Positions 19,176 through 28,006 of a stretch of 64,000 nucleotides of DNA are shown piece by piece. Under the pieces are notes generated by a model. That model made no database searches. It was not told the DNA's origin and worked only from the letters and a program-made list of their open reading frames with translations. Made by a program: the position numbers and the translations under genes. Numbering within the stretch: position 1 is the first letter of the stretch; every line of letters begins with the position of its first letter. The stretch spans positions 1 to 64,000 of the forward strand of contig NZ_JAUYTS010000159.1 in NCBI RefSeq assembly GCF_030695085.1, read 5' to 3'. The stretch is from Falsiroseomonas sp. (GTDB lineage: Bacteria > Pseudomonadota > Alphaproteobacteria > Acetobacterales > Acetobacteraceae).

Positions 19176-19673
19176 TCAGGGCGCCTTGTGGATCGGATCG
19201 ACCCAGGCGACCGATTCCGGCTTCTCCACCGGCTCGATATCCAAATTCACCACCACCGCCTCATTGTCCGAACGCACCAGCACGCATTCCAGCGTCTCAT
19301 CCGTGCTGGCGTTGATTTCCTGATGCGGGACGTAGGGCGGCACGAAGATGAAGTCGCCCGGGCCGGCCTCGGCGACATATTCCAGCTTCTCGCCCCAGCG
19401 CATCCGGGCGCGGCCCTTGATGATGTAGATCACCGATTCCAGCGCGCCGTGGTGATGCGCGCCGGTCTTGGCGTTGGCGTGGATATGCACCGTGCCCGCC
19501 CAGATCTTCTGCGCGCCGACGCGGGCGAAGTTGATCGCCGCGGCGCGGTTCATGCCCGGCGTCTGCGCCGTGTTGGTGTCCAGGCTGTTGGCCGGGATCA
19601 CCCGCACGCCGGTGTGCTTCCAGCCATCATCCGGCGGCGTTTCGTGGCTATGGTCGTGTCCGTCATGCGGCAT
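19176..19673 (-). CDS. Cupin-domain protein with His-rich N-terminus
   Basis: 165 residues. Cupin motif 1 is GAHHHGALESVIYIIKGRARMRWG and motif 2 GDFIFVPPYVPHQEIN, giving the usual His/Glu metal site. The N-terminus HDGHDHSHE is unusually His-rich and may bind metal or be a disordered tail. Function is unassigned. GAGGAG precedes the ATG. It lies directly upstream (12 bases beyond the Bug gene start side reads the same way) of a Bug receptor gene and may be co-transcribed with it. Confidence 0.88.
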   Translation of the reverse strand: MPHDGHDHSHETPPDDGWKHTGVRVIPANSLDTNTAQTPGMNRAAAINFARVGAQKIWAGTVHIHANAKTGAHHHGALESVIYIIKGRARMRWGEKLEYVAEAGPGDFIFVPPYVPHQEINASTDETLECVLVRSDNEAVVVNLDIEPVEKPESVAWVDPIHKAP

Positions 19674-19684
19674 CGGTGGTCTCC

Positions 19685-20671
19685 TCAGTCAGCCCGCGCG
19701 CCCGAAGCCCGCACCAGCGGCAGCCACAGATCGATCTCGGATTTCAGAAAATCCTCGAAACGCTGCGGGGTCCAGCCGCGCATGGCGGGCGTGCCCATCT
19801 GGTCGAAACGCTGGCCGATGGCCGGGTCGGACAGCGCCTGCTCGATCGCCGCCGCCATCCGCGCCACGATCGGGGCGGGCGTGCCGGCGGGAGCGTAGAT
19901 GCCATACCAGGAATAGGCCTTGTAGTCGCCCAGCCCCACCTCCCGCGCCGTCGGCACATCCGGCACCTGCGGGCTGCGCTCATCGGTGGCGACGAAGATC
20001 AGCCGAGCCGAATCGGCCTGGTGGAAGGGGGCGAGGATGGAGGGGATGTCGCTGGTGAAGGCGATCTCTCCCTGCTGCAGCGCCAGGTAGGTCTGCCCCG
20101 GATTGCGGTAGGGAATATGCTCCGCCGTCGCGCCGATGCGCGACAGGAAGGCGGAGGAGGCGATGTGGCCGGAGGTGCCGGCACCGGCGCTGCCATAAGA
20201 ATACTTGCCCGGATTGGCCCGCAGCAGCGCGATGAATTCCTCCGCCGTGCGCACGCCGAGCTTGGCCGAGATCGCCATGCCGATCGGGATGAAGACGGTG
20301 GGCGCGATGGAAACGAAATCCTTCAGCGGGTCATAGGGCAGCCGGCTGTACAGCCCGATGGCGAGCGCCATGTTGGAGACGGTGGCCAGCAGGAAGGTCT
20401 CCCCATTCGGCTGCGCCTTGGCCACGATATCGGCACCGAGCGTGCCGCCGGCGCCGGGCCGGTTCTCGATCACCACGGTCTGGCCGAGGATCTCGCTCAG
20501 CTTCGGCGCCAGCACCCGGGTGGTGATGTCCGTGCCGCCACCGGTGCCGAAGGGCACGACGATGCGGATGGGCCTGGTCGGCCAGGCCTGGCTGCTCCCC
20601 TGGGCCAGGGCGGGCAGGGCTGCGGCGGCAAGCGGCAGGGCCAGGGCGGTGCGGCGGGTGATGGGTCGCAT
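19685..20671 (-). CDS. Bug/TctC-family tripartite tricarboxylate receptor
   Basis: 328 residues. A Tat-like or Sec signal (RPITRRTALALPLAAAALPALAQ) precedes PTRPIRIVVPFGTGGGTDITTRVLAPKLSEILGQ, the hallmark of Bug periplasmic binding proteins; ENRPGAGGTLGADIVAKAQPNGETFLL is the second hallmark. These bind carboxylates for TctAB permeases, or act as orphan sensors. No tctA/tctB is near. Start ATG 20671 with GGAGA upstream; the frame is open to 20749. Confidence 0.93.
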   Translation of the reverse strand: MRPITRRTALALPLAAAALPALAQGSSQAWPTRPIRIVVPFGTGGGTDITTRVLAPKLSEILGQTVVIENRPGAGGTLGADIVAKAQPNGETFLLATVSNMALAIGLYSRLPYDPLKDFVSIAPTVFIPIGMAISAKLGVRTAEEFIALLRANPGKYSYGSAGAGTSGHIASSAFLSRIGATAEHIPYRNPGQTYLALQQGEIAFTSDIPSILAPFHQADSARLIFVATDERSPQVPDVPTAREVGLGDYKAYSWYGIYAPAGTPAPIVARMAAAIEQALSDPAIGQRFDQMGTPAMRGWTPQRFEDFLKSEIDLWLPLVRASGARAD

Positions 20672-20758
20672 GGCGGGGAATCTCCGGTCTTCCAGCCGAT
20701 CAAAGCGCGATTGGCCGCGGCTTGCACCCCCTCCAGCCACGCAACGCAACGATGGCCC

Positions 20759-21145
20759 TCAATTGGCCGGCGGGGACTGTACCGGCAGGCCGGGGAGGTG
20801 CGGCTGGAGCGTCAGCGCATCCTGCTCCAGCACGGCGACGCGGCCCGCGGTCCGCAACCACCCGGCGCCATCCAGGCCGCGCCCTTCATGGTACAGCCAG
20901 CCGGTGATCTGGCCCTGCGTGGCGAATCGCCGGGCCAGGCGATCGAGGTCCGGGCCCGGGCCAAGGGCGGCGAGTTCCGCCGCGCTCAGCCCCAGCAACA
21001 GGTCGCCGCGCATGGTCACCACCCGGAACAGCCGCATGCTGGCGAGGGCTGGGTGCGCGTGGGCAGCTGCGGCGGCAGGGCCGGGCCGCAGGCGCTGGAT
21101 CAGGCTGGGAAACAGGCCGGCGGCGACACGTTGCGGGGTGGACAT
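20759..21145 (-). CDS. Hypothetical protein
   Basis: 128 residues, not recognised. Contains a hydrophobic middle (SMRLFRVVTMRGDLLLGLSAAELAAL) and a GWLYHEGRGLDGAGWLRTAGRVAVL segment; no signal peptide or membrane helix is clear. GAAGG lies five bases before the ATG. It is 87 bases upstream of the Bug receptor gene in the same direction and could share its transcript. Confidence 0.65.
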   Translation of the reverse strand: MSTPQRVAAGLFPSLIQRLRPGPAAAAAHAHPALASMRLFRVVTMRGDLLLGLSAAELAALGPGPDLDRLARRFATQGQITGWLYHEGRGLDGAGWLRTAGRVAVLEQDALTLQPHLPGLPVQSPPAN

Positions 21146-21528
21146 GGGCCGGGCCTTCTGCGGTTAGCGCAAATCTGGACCGGAGATGTTGCGCGAACAT
21201 GTCACGCCCTGTTTCGCGCGCTTCGCCATCCTGCCTGTGGATCACGAGGATATCGGGGAAGACCGTCCTTTCCCTGCCGCCACGGCCGGCCTAGCTGCGC
21301 GGCCGGCGGGACGCGCTGGCCCATCCTGCGCTAGAATTCGAACGAAACGGAAACATATGTCTTGGGCCTGCAAGGCCTGCGAAAATGCAACCGTTGATGT
21401 GCCGCACACCCGTAGTAGCCATCGGGGTGTGGCAACACTACATCTTGTTGGTGTAGGGCTGCGCGGGCATCCTGCGGGCGTTGGGGGAGTCGCTCCACGC
21501 GACAGGAGCCAGATTTGGGGGTTGGTCG
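21146..21528 (+). other. Upstream region of the nrd operon, no gene
   Basis: 383 bases between divergent genes without a credible coding sequence. The half next to nrdA carries several nested inverted elements: ACACCC/GGGTGT (21406-21411 with 21425-21430), GTGT/ACAC (21427-21430 with 21435-21438) and the NrdR-box-like 16-mer at 21435-21450. The region is therefore probably the nrd promoter and leader. Confidence 0.5.
21435..21450 (+). promoter_or_regulatory. NrdR-box-like site upstream of nrdA
   Basis: ACACTACATCTTGTTG matches 13 of 16 positions of the bacterial NrdR box (ACACWATATMTTGTGT type). NrdR represses ribonucleotide reductase operons, usually through two boxes about three helical turns apart. 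Only a poor half-match (ACAC at 21406) occupies the expected second position, so the call is tentative. Confidence 0.45.
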
Positions 21529-23388
21529 GTGTTTGATGCAGTTCAGCTTGAAGGCCACGGCCAGGTTCAGATCGATCGGTCCCGCGACGCGCTGCTGACC
21601 GATTTCGGCAAGGCGACCCTGGACGACCGCTATCTGCTGCCGGGCGAATCCTACCAGGACCTGTTCGCCCGCGTCGCCTCCGCCTATGGCGACGATGCGG
21701 CGCATGCGCAGCGGATCTATGACTACATCTCCCGCCTTTGGTTCATGCCGGCCACGCCGGTGCTGTCCAATGGCGGGACGACTCGCGGGCTGCCGATCTC
21801 CTGCTTCCTGAACGAGGCCTCCGACAGCCTCGACGGCATCGTCGGCCTTTGGAACGAGAATGTCTGGCTGGCGGCGAAAGGCGGGGGAATCGGCTCCTAC
21901 TGGGGCAATCTGCGCGGGATCGGCGAGAAGGTCGGCCGCAACGGCAAAACCTCCGGCGTCATCCCCTTCATCCGGGTGATGGACAGCCTGACGCTGGCGA
22001 TCAGCCAGGGCAGCCTGCGCCGCGGCTCGGCCGCCTGCTACCTGCCGGTGAACCACCCGGAGATCGAGGAATTCCTCGAGATGCGGCGCCCGACCGGCGG
22101 CGACCCGAATCGCAAGGCGCTGAACCTGCATCACGGCGTGCTGCTGTCGGATGCCTTCATGCGCGCGGTCGAGGCGGATGAGGAATGGGCGCTGGTCTCG
22201 CCCAAGGACGGCGCGCTGATGCGGAAGGTTTCCGCACGTTCCATCTGGATCCGCATCCTGACGGCGCGGATCGAGACCGGCGAGCCCTACATCATCTATT
22301 CCGACCACGTGAACCGCGCCCGGCCGGAGCACCACAAGCTTTCAGGTCTCGAGGTCAAGACCTCGAACCTGTGCAGCGAGATCACGCTGCCCACGGGCAT
22401 CGACCAGCACGGCCAGGAACGCACCGCGGTGTGCTGCCTGTCCTCGCTGAACTGCGAGACCTGGTTCGAGTGGAAAGATCATCCGCGCTTCATCCCGGAC
22501 GTGATGCGGTTCCTGGATAATGTGCTGCAAAGCTTTATCGACAGTGCGCCGGATTCGATGGCGCGGGCGCGCTATTCCGCGATGCGGGAACGCTCCGTCG
22601 GCCTCGGCGTGATGGGCTTCCACAGCTTCCTCCAGGCGCTGAACGTGCCCTTCGAAAGCGCCATCGCGAAGGTCTGGAACAAGCGGATGTTCAAGCACAT
22701 CCGCGAACAGGCCGACCTGTCGAGCCGGATCCTGGCGGAAGAACGCGGGCCCTGCCCGGATGCCGCGGAATACGGCTTCATGGAGCGTTTCTCGAACAAG
22801 ATGGCGATCGCGCCGACGGCTAGCATCTCCATCATCTGCGGCGGCGCGAGTCCGGGGATCGAGCCGATCGCGGCCAATGTCTACAATCACAAGACCCTGT
22901 CCGGGTCCTACATCGTCCGCAACATCCACCTGAAGAAGGTGCTGGCGAAGCATGGCCGGGATGATGACGACACCTGGACCAGCATCACGGTCACCAAGGG
23001 CAGCGTGCAGCACCTGGATTTCCTGACCGATCAGGAACGCGCCACCTTCAAGACGGCGTTCGAACTGGATCAGCGTTGGGTGATCGAGCATGCGGCGGAC
23101 CGCACACCGTTCATCTGCCAGTCCCAGTCGGTCAACGTGTTCCTGCCGGCGGATGTCCACAAGCGGGATCTTCACCAGATCCACATGACCGCGTGGAAGA
23201 AGGGGCTGAAGTCGCTTTATTATTGCCGAAGCCTTTCCATTCAGCGCGCGGATACCATTTCCGCCAAGGTCGTCGGGCAGTCCGATGTGATGACGCTGCA
23301 CAAGGATGAGGAAGTCCGGAAGCTCGTCGCCGCCGCACCGCCCTCCGAGAACGAAAATGACTACGAGGAATGCCTCGCATGTCAGTGA
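21529..23388 (+). CDS. nrdA: Ribonucleoside-diphosphate reductase alpha subunit
   Basis: 619 residues from GTG 21529 (first residues FDAVQLEGHGQV); the frame opens at a TTG at 21481 but upstream codons do not fit the family. It reduces ribonucleotides to deoxyribonucleotides with NrdB. Visible elements are the redox Cys in LPISCFLNE, the active-site NLCSE near residue 280, the radical-transfer tyrosines in SLYYCRSL and the C-terminal redox pair in EECLACQ. It lacks an N-terminal ATP-cone, so overall activity regulation by dATP at that site is not expected. First gene of nrdA - small ORF - nrdB. Confidence 0.95.
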   Translation: MFDAVQLEGHGQVQIDRSRDALLTDFGKATLDDRYLLPGESYQDLFARVASAYGDDAAHAQRIYDYISRLWFMPATPVLSNGGTTRGLPISCFLNEASDSLDGIVGLWNENVWLAAKGGGIGSYWGNLRGIGEKVGRNGKTSGVIPFIRVMDSLTLAISQGSLRRGSAACYLPVNHPEIEEFLEMRRPTGGDPNRKALNLHHGVLLSDAFMRAVEADEEWALVSPKDGALMRKVSARSIWIRILTARIETGEPYIIYSDHVNRARPEHHKLSGLEVKTSNLCSEITLPTGIDQHGQERTAVCCLSSLNCETWFEWKDHPRFIPDVMRFLDNVLQSFIDSAPDSMARARYSAMRERSVGLGVMGFHSFLQALNVPFESAIAKVWNKRMFKHIREQADLSSRILAEERGPCPDAAEYGFMERFSNKMAIAPTASISIICGGASPGIEPIAANVYNHKTLSGSYIVRNIHLKKVLAKHGRDDDDTWTSITVTKGSVQHLDFLTDQERATFKTAFELDQRWVIEHAADRTPFICQSQSVNVFLPADVHKRDLHQIHMTAWKKGLKSLYYCRSLSIQRADTISAKVVGQSDVMTLHKDEEVRKLVAAAPPSENENDYEECLACQ

Positions 23389-23588
23389 GGAACCCGCAAA
23401 ACCCTGATTCCGCGCGCGTCGCTGCCTTGAAGGCGGCGCTGGAGCGGGATCTCGACCGCCTGCTGGAATGGCGCGGCCCGGTGACGGAGGTTCGTCGCCT
23501 GGTGGCGGAACTCGACCATCTCGATGCCCAGTTCCAGCGCGCAAGCAGCCGCGCCGCCAGCCCGGCGCGCGACCAGATGGCCAACTGA
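23379..23588 (+). CDS. Small protein between nrdA and nrdB
   Basis: 69 residues starting MSVRNPQNPD and overlapping the nrdA stop by 10 bases. An ATG at 23370 is also possible. The middle (ARVAALKAALERDLDRLLEWRGPVTEVRRLVAELDHLDAQFQRASS) is strongly helical and amphipathic, likely coiled coil. Its position suggests a small partner or regulator of the reductase; no function is known to me. Confidence 0.6.
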   Translation: MSVRNPQNPDSARVAALKAALERDLDRLLEWRGPVTEVRRLVAELDHLDAQFQRASSRAASPARDQMAN

Positions 23589-23611
23589 ACAATTTTCCGG
23601 CGAGATACTTC

Positions 23612-24667
23612 ATGCCCGATGACGCGATGACCCGCGCGGAACTTCCCATCCGCTTCGACCTGCTGACCGCGAACCCGGTCTACAAGCCGTTCCGCTACCC
23701 CTGGGCCTATGAGGCCTGGCTGCAGCAGCAGCGCATCCATTGGCTGCCGGAAGAAGTGCCGCTCGCGGATGATGTGAAGGACTGGCAGAAGACCCTGACG
23801 CCGGGTGAGAAGAACCTGCTGACGCAGATCTTCCGCTTCTTTACCCAGGCGGATGTCGAGGTGAACAACTGCTACATGAAGCAGTATTCACAGGTCTTCA
23901 AGCCGACCGAAGTGCTGATGATGATGTCGGCCTTCTCGAACACCGAGACGATCCACATCGCCGCCTACAGCCACCTGCTCGATACCATCGGCATGCCGGA
24001 GACCGAGTACACGGCCTTCCTCAAATACAAGGAGATGAAGGACAAGTACGACTACATGCAAAACTTCTCGGTCGACAACAAGACCGAGATTGCCAAGACG
24101 CTCGCCGCCTTCGGCGCCTTCACGGAAGGCCTGCAGCTTTTCGCCTCCTTCGCCATCCTGATGAACTTCCCGCGCTTCAACAAGATGAAGGGCATGGGGC
24201 AGATCGTGTCCTGGTCGGTGCGCGACGAGACGCTGCACTGCCTGTCCGTGATCCGCCTGTTCCGCACCTTCGTGCAGGAAAACCCGGAAATCTGGACCGA
24301 GGAGCTGAAGCGCGACCTGTACATGATCTGCTCCACCATCGTGGAGCATGAGGACGCCTTCATCGACCTCGCCTTCGAGCTCGGCGGCGTGGAAGGTCTC
24401 GATGCCGCGCAGACCAAGCAATATATCCGCTACATCGCGGATCGCCGCCTGCAGCAGCTCGGCCTCGAATGCCTCTACAATATCGAGAAGAACCCGCTGC
24501 CCTGGCTCGATGAGATGCTGAACGCCATCGAGCACACCAACTTCTTCGAAAACCGCGCCACCGAATACTCCCGCGCCAGCACCGCCGGGTCCTGGGAAGA
24601 AGCCTTCGGCGACGCGACCTTCACCTCCGCCCAGCCGGAAGGGGAGATCGCACTACCGGCACGGTGA
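23612..24667 (+). CDS. nrdB: Ribonucleoside-diphosphate reductase beta subunit
   Basis: 351 residues. The di-metal carboxylate ligands are seen in FTQADVEVNN, NTETIHIAAYSHLL, SVRDETLHCLS and VEHEDAF. The Tyr in HIAAYSHLLD is in the position of the radical-carrying tyrosine of class I enzymes, and the partner tyrosine/tryptophan region is intact. It supplies the radical to NrdA. Start at ATG 23612, with ATG 23627 possible; it follows the small ORF by 23 bases. Confidence 0.95.
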   Translation: MPDDAMTRAELPIRFDLLTANPVYKPFRYPWAYEAWLQQQRIHWLPEEVPLADDVKDWQKTLTPGEKNLLTQIFRFFTQADVEVNNCYMKQYSQVFKPTEVLMMMSAFSNTETIHIAAYSHLLDTIGMPETEYTAFLKYKEMKDKYDYMQNFSVDNKTEIAKTLAAFGAFTEGLQLFASFAILMNFPRFNKMKGMGQIVSWSVRDETLHCLSVIRLFRTFVQENPEIWTEELKRDLYMICSTIVEHEDAFIDLAFELGGVEGLDAAQTKQYIRYIADRRLQQLGLECLYNIEKNPLPWLDEMLNAIEHTNFFENRATEYSRASTAGSWEEAFGDATFTSAQPEGEIALPAR

Positions 24668-24727
24668 TGCGCCGCGGCATGTCGTCGGCCATGGACGCCG
24701 TGCCGCGCGCCGCCTATCTCACCTGTC

Positions 24728-25402
24728 ATGTTGATCGCGATTCGCGTCTTTGCCCTGATGCTGATCCTGCTGCTTGGCGGGATCTGGACTGCCGCTTGGC
24801 TTGGCCGTGCGCCGGGTGAGGGGGTGGCGGATGCCTTCCTTCGCCGGATCGGCAGCTTCGTCGGTGCGGACATGCCGGCACCCTCCGCCGGCGGGGTGCA
24901 GCTGCCGCAGGGCCTCGCGCTGGGCGGGCCGTTCAGCCTGGTGGACCATACCGGCCGCGCGGTAACGGAAGCAGATTTCGCCGGCCGCAACCTGCTGGTG
25001 TATTTCGGCTTCACGTATTGCCCGGATGTCTGCCCGACCGAACTCGGCACCATCGCCGCCGCGATCGATGAGCTGGGCGAGCAGGGGGAGCAGGTGACCC
25101 CCATGCTCATCACCATCGACCCGGAGCGGGATACGCCGGAGGCGCTGGCCGACTACGTCTCCCGCTTCCACCCGCGCATGGTCGGGCTGACCGGCACGAC
25201 GGCGCAAGTTGCCGCCGCCGCCCGGGCCTATCGCGTCTTCTACGCAAAGGTGGAACGCCCGGAGATGTCGGCCTATCTGATGGACCACTCCTCCTTCATC
25301 TATTTGGTCGGCCCAGACGGGAAGGTGAGGGCCCTGTTTCGCCCCGAATCGACACCGGAGGCGATTGCCCAATCCGTTCGGGCTTATTTGCGCGGCACCT
25401 GA
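24728..25402 (+). CDS. SCO1/SenC/PrrC-family copper chaperone
   Basis: 224 residues. An N-terminal membrane anchor (LIAIRVFALMLILLLGGIWTAAWLG) is followed by a thioredoxin-like domain with the copper ligands CPDVC (about residues 97-101) and the distant His in DHSSF (about 185). It delivers copper to the Cu-A centre of cytochrome c oxidase or acts as a thiol reductase in the periplasm. No oxidase genes are nearby. Confidence 0.94.
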   Translation: MLIAIRVFALMLILLLGGIWTAAWLGRAPGEGVADAFLRRIGSFVGADMPAPSAGGVQLPQGLALGGPFSLVDHTGRAVTEADFAGRNLLVYFGFTYCPDVCPTELGTIAAAIDELGEQGEQVTPMLITIDPERDTPEALADYVSRFHPRMVGLTGTTAQVAAAARAYRVFYAKVERPEMSAYLMDHSSFIYLVGPDGKVRALFRPESTPEAIAQSVRAYLRGT

Positions 25403-25513
25403 ATGTCTTCTTGGACCCTTGGTGAAGCGAAGGGTTCCGGCCTAGCTTAACACTGGCTATTGTCCTGCCGATGGCACCGGGGTCCGGTGCCGAACTTTGG
25501 AGCCGCATTCTGC

Positions 25514-25798
25514 ATGTCCGACGAGGAACGGGATCTATCGGGCCGCGATGCAGGTCGTGCGCCGTCCAACCCGCCGCGCCACACCAGGCGGCTTTCCGAC
25601 AAGATCCTGATCGCCTTCCATCACGCCTGTGACCAGGGTGATTTCGAGGTGGCGGAGGAACTGCTGCGCATCCTGGAAATGATGTTGACCCGCCGTCCGG
25701 TCGCACCCGACGTCAACCGCCGCAAGAACATGGAGAGCCTGGTGGCGGCGCATGAGCGGCTGTGGCTGCTGCGGCACCCCGATTCGAACGAGGGCTGA
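25514..25798 (+). CDS. Conserved small helical protein
   Basis: 94 residues from ATG 25514. The block RLSDKILIAFHHACDQGDFEVAEELLRILEMML looks like a pair of TPR-like helices and is followed by NMESLVAAHERLWLLRH. I recognise it only as a conserved small protein of Rhodospirillales-type genomes; function unknown. It is convergent with the methyltransferase gene. Confidence 0.75.
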   Translation: MSDEERDLSGRDAGRAPSNPPRHTRRLSDKILIAFHHACDQGDFEVAEELLRILEMMLTRRPVAPDVNRRKNMESLVAAHERLWLLRHPDSNEG

Positions 25799-25814
25799 AG
25801 CATTTCCAGCCCGG

Positions 25815-25847
25815 GTGAGCGCAGCCGGCGACTCGAAAAACGCTCAC
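25815..25847. terminator. Hairpin between convergent small-protein and methyltransferase genes
   Basis: GTGAGCG/CGCTCAC (25815-25821 with 25841-25847) with a 19-base loop that includes AAAAA. Seven perfect pairs; weaker than the other convergent-gene hairpins in the window. Confidence 0.4.
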
Positions 25848-25851
25848 TGGC

Positions 25852-26580
25852 CTAAAGCGGCAGCGCCGCACCGCCCCGCAGCACGGGTTCCGCCGCCGCA
25901 TCCGGCCCATGCAGCACCAGCCCCGGTAATATGCGCGCCGGGCCGCGGCCGCCGCGCCGCCCGGACAGCAGCACCCGCTTCGCCGCCTCCCCCTGCCGCG
26001 GCCATAGTGGCAACAGCGCCAGGCTGCCGCAGCCCGCGCCCTGCAGGGCCGCCAGCCCTTCGGCGAAACGCGCGGCCGGCAGCACCAGGGTGAGGCTGCC
26101 GCGATGGCGCAGCCCATGGGCCAGGAACCCGGCCCAGTCCGGCAGAGCCACCGTCTCCGCATGGGTGGCGCCGGCGCGCAGCGCGCCGGGTGGCGGCGTG
26201 CCTGTGGGCCAATAGGGCGGGTTGGCGAAGCCGTGGTGCAGGCGGGGCAGGGTGCGGCGCAGCGCCGGGTCCGCCACATCGCCCTGAATAACCGTTACCT
26301 GCGCCGCCCATCCGTTGCGCGCCGCGTTGTCCCGCGCGAGCGCCGCCAGCCCGGCATCGCGCTCCACCGCCAGGACGGTCACGCCCGGCACGCGGGCCAG
26401 CAGGCAGAGGAAGACGGCGCCGCTGCCGCAGCCGGCCTCCAGCACCGTCTCGCCCGGCCGGGCCGGGATGGTGGCCGCCAGCAGCACCGCGTCATGCCCC
26501 GCGCGTAGGCCCTGGCGCGGCTGGTGCAGTTGCACCTTGCCATCCAGCAGCCGGTCCTCGGTGAGGTCAGCGCAGCCCAT
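25852..26580 (-). CDS. SAM-dependent methyltransferase, TrmN6-like
   Basis: 242 residues from ATG 26580. LTEDRLLDGKVQLHQPRQGLRAGHDAVLLAA is the N-terminal signature of the tRNA1(Val) A37 N6-methyltransferase group. SAM motif I is VLEAGCGSGAVFLCL and the N6-adenine catalytic motif is ANPPYW. It probably methylates A37 of tRNA-Val. The start overlaps the upstream DUF2007 gene by 14 bases. Specific substrate is by family, not shown. Confidence 0.88.
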   Translation of the reverse strand: MGCADLTEDRLLDGKVQLHQPRQGLRAGHDAVLLAATIPARPGETVLEAGCGSGAVFLCLLARVPGVTVLAVERDAGLAALARDNAARNGWAAQVTVIQGDVADPALRRTLPRLHHGFANPPYWPTGTPPPGALRAGATHAETVALPDWAGFLAHGLRHRGSLTLVLPAARFAEGLAALQGAGCGSLALLPLWPRQGEAAKRVLLSGRRGGRGPARILPGLVLHGPDAAAEPVLRGGAALPL

Positions 26581-26785
26581 CCGTCTCCCCGGCCTCGGCC
26601 AGCACCCTGCGGGCCTGGGCCTCCTGTTCCGGCGGCACCGCCAGGCGGCGGGGGAAGATGCCGATGCCGCCCTCGATCGCGCTGATGTGGCCATCCAGCA
26701 TCATTGGTTCGCAGCCGGCATCGCGCAGCAAGGCCATCAGGAAGGACAGGCGGATAGGGTCCGTGGTGGCCAGCAACACCCGCAT
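26567..26785 (-). CDS. DUF2007-like putative signal-transducing protein
   Basis: 72 residues starting MRVLLATTDPIRLSFLMALLRDAGCEP followed by MLDGHISAIEGGIGIFPRRLAVPPEQEAQARRVL. This matches the small ferredoxin-like DUF2007 domain. Function unproven. AAGGGG precedes the ATG at 26785; a GTG at 26788 is also in frame. It is translationally overlapped with the methyltransferase, a pairing that suggests joint expression. Confidence 0.85.
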   Translation of the reverse strand: MRVLLATTDPIRLSFLMALLRDAGCEPMMLDGHISAIEGGIGIFPRRLAVPPEQEAQARRVLAEAGETDGLR

Positions 26786-26932
26786 CACGCGACCCCTTGA
26801 AGACGAAGAACCGGCCCTGACCTTGCCGGATGGCGCGCAGACCGCACCTGCACCAGCAGGCGCTGGCCGCCAGCTTGCCCCGAGGGAGGGCGGTGGCTAA
26901 GTTGCGCGACACTTGAACGAGGTCAATACCGC

Positions 26933-27967
26933 GTGGATCTGCCCGTCGCGCCAAGCGCCGAACAAGCTCCGGAGGCCATTGGCGGTGAGGATGCCCTCGC
27001 CACCTTGACGGCCCTGGTGCAGCGCGACCTGGAAGCCTGCAACCGGCTGATCGTGGAGCGGATGCAGAGCCCCGTGGCGCTGATCCCGCAGCTCGCGGCC
27101 CATATCGTCGCCGCAGGCGGCAAGCGGCTGCGGCCGCTGCTGACGCTGGCGGCCGCGAAGCTCGCCGGCTACCGGGACGGGCAGCGCCATGTGGCGCTCG
27201 CCGCCTGTGTCGAGTTCATCCATACGGCAACGCTGCTGCATGATGATGTGGTGGATGAAAGCGCGTTGCGCCGCGGCCAGGCCAGCGCCAATGCGCTGTT
27301 CGGCAACAAGCCCTCCGTGCTGGTCGGTGACTTCCTGTTCGCCCGCGCCTTCCAGGTGATGGTCGAGGATGGCTCGCTGGAAGTGCTGCGCATCCTGGCG
27401 GAAGCCTCGGCCACCATCGCGGAAGGCGAGGTGCTGCAGCTGATCACCCAGAACGATACGGCGACGACGGAGGCGCAATACCTCGCGGTCATCGAGGGCA
27501 AGACCGCCGCCCTGTTCGCGGCCGCCACGGAGGTCGGCGCCATCGTCGCCGAATGTGGCGCGGCGCGGCAGGCGGCCCTGCGCGCCTATGGCCATAACCT
27601 GGGCGTCGCCTTCCAGCTGATCGACGATGCGCTGGACTACAGCGCCGCGCAGGAAGCCCTGGGCAAGACGGTCGGCGACGATTTCCGCGAGGGCAAGATC
27701 ACCCTGCCGGTTTTGCTGGCGTTCCAGCGCGGCGATGCGGCGGAGCGTGCGTTCTGGCGCCGGACGCTGGAGGACCGTGACCAGGCGGAGGACGACCTGC
27801 CGCACGCCATCGCGTTGATGCAGCGGCACGCCGCCTTCGCCGATACGGTCGGTCGCGCGCGGCATTACGGGCAGGCGGCGCTGGATGCGCTGGAACTGTT
27901 CCCCGATGGCGTCGAGCGCCGCGCCTTGGCCGGCATCGTCGAGTTCTGCATCAGCCGGGCACGTTGA
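26933..27967 (+). CDS. Trans-polyprenyl diphosphate synthase (ubiquinone side chain)
   Basis: 344 residues from GTG 26933. The first Asp-rich motif is LLHDDVVDES (about residue 103) and the second LIDDALDY (about 229); GGKRLRPLLTL and GNKPSVLVGDFLFARAFQ are the other conserved blocks. It condenses isopentenyl diphosphate units to the octa- to decaprenyl chain used for ubiquinone; chain length cannot be read off. It is monocistronic and ends at a strong hairpin. Confidence 0.93.
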   Translation: MDLPVAPSAEQAPEAIGGEDALATLTALVQRDLEACNRLIVERMQSPVALIPQLAAHIVAAGGKRLRPLLTLAAAKLAGYRDGQRHVALAACVEFIHTATLLHDDVVDESALRRGQASANALFGNKPSVLVGDFLFARAFQVMVEDGSLEVLRILAEASATIAEGEVLQLITQNDTATTEAQYLAVIEGKTAALFAAATEVGAIVAECGAARQAALRAYGHNLGVAFQLIDDALDYSAAQEALGKTVGDDFREGKITLPVLLAFQRGDAAERAFWRRTLEDRDQAEDDLPHAIALMQRHAAFADTVGRARHYGQAALDALELFPDGVERRALAGIVEFCISRAR

Positions 27968-27970
27968 AAT

Positions 27971-27997
27971 CCCTCTCCCCCGGTCAGGGGGAGAGGG
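27971..27997. terminator. Bidirectional hairpin between the polyprenyl synthase and aminotransferase genes
   Basis: A perfect 11-bp stem CCCTCTCCCCC/GGGGGAGAGGG (27971-27981 with 27987-27997), loop GGTCA. The same kind of C-run/G-run hairpin recurs at 37245-37268, suggesting a dispersed intergenic element in this genome. Confidence 0.7.
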
Positions 27998-28006
27998 TTC
28001 GGATCT

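Noticed and set aside
21400-21528. Adenosylcobalamin riboswitch upstream of nrdA
   Set aside because: The leader has nested stems, but no recognisable B12 box, and the reductase is an oxygen-dependent class I enzyme that does not use B12.
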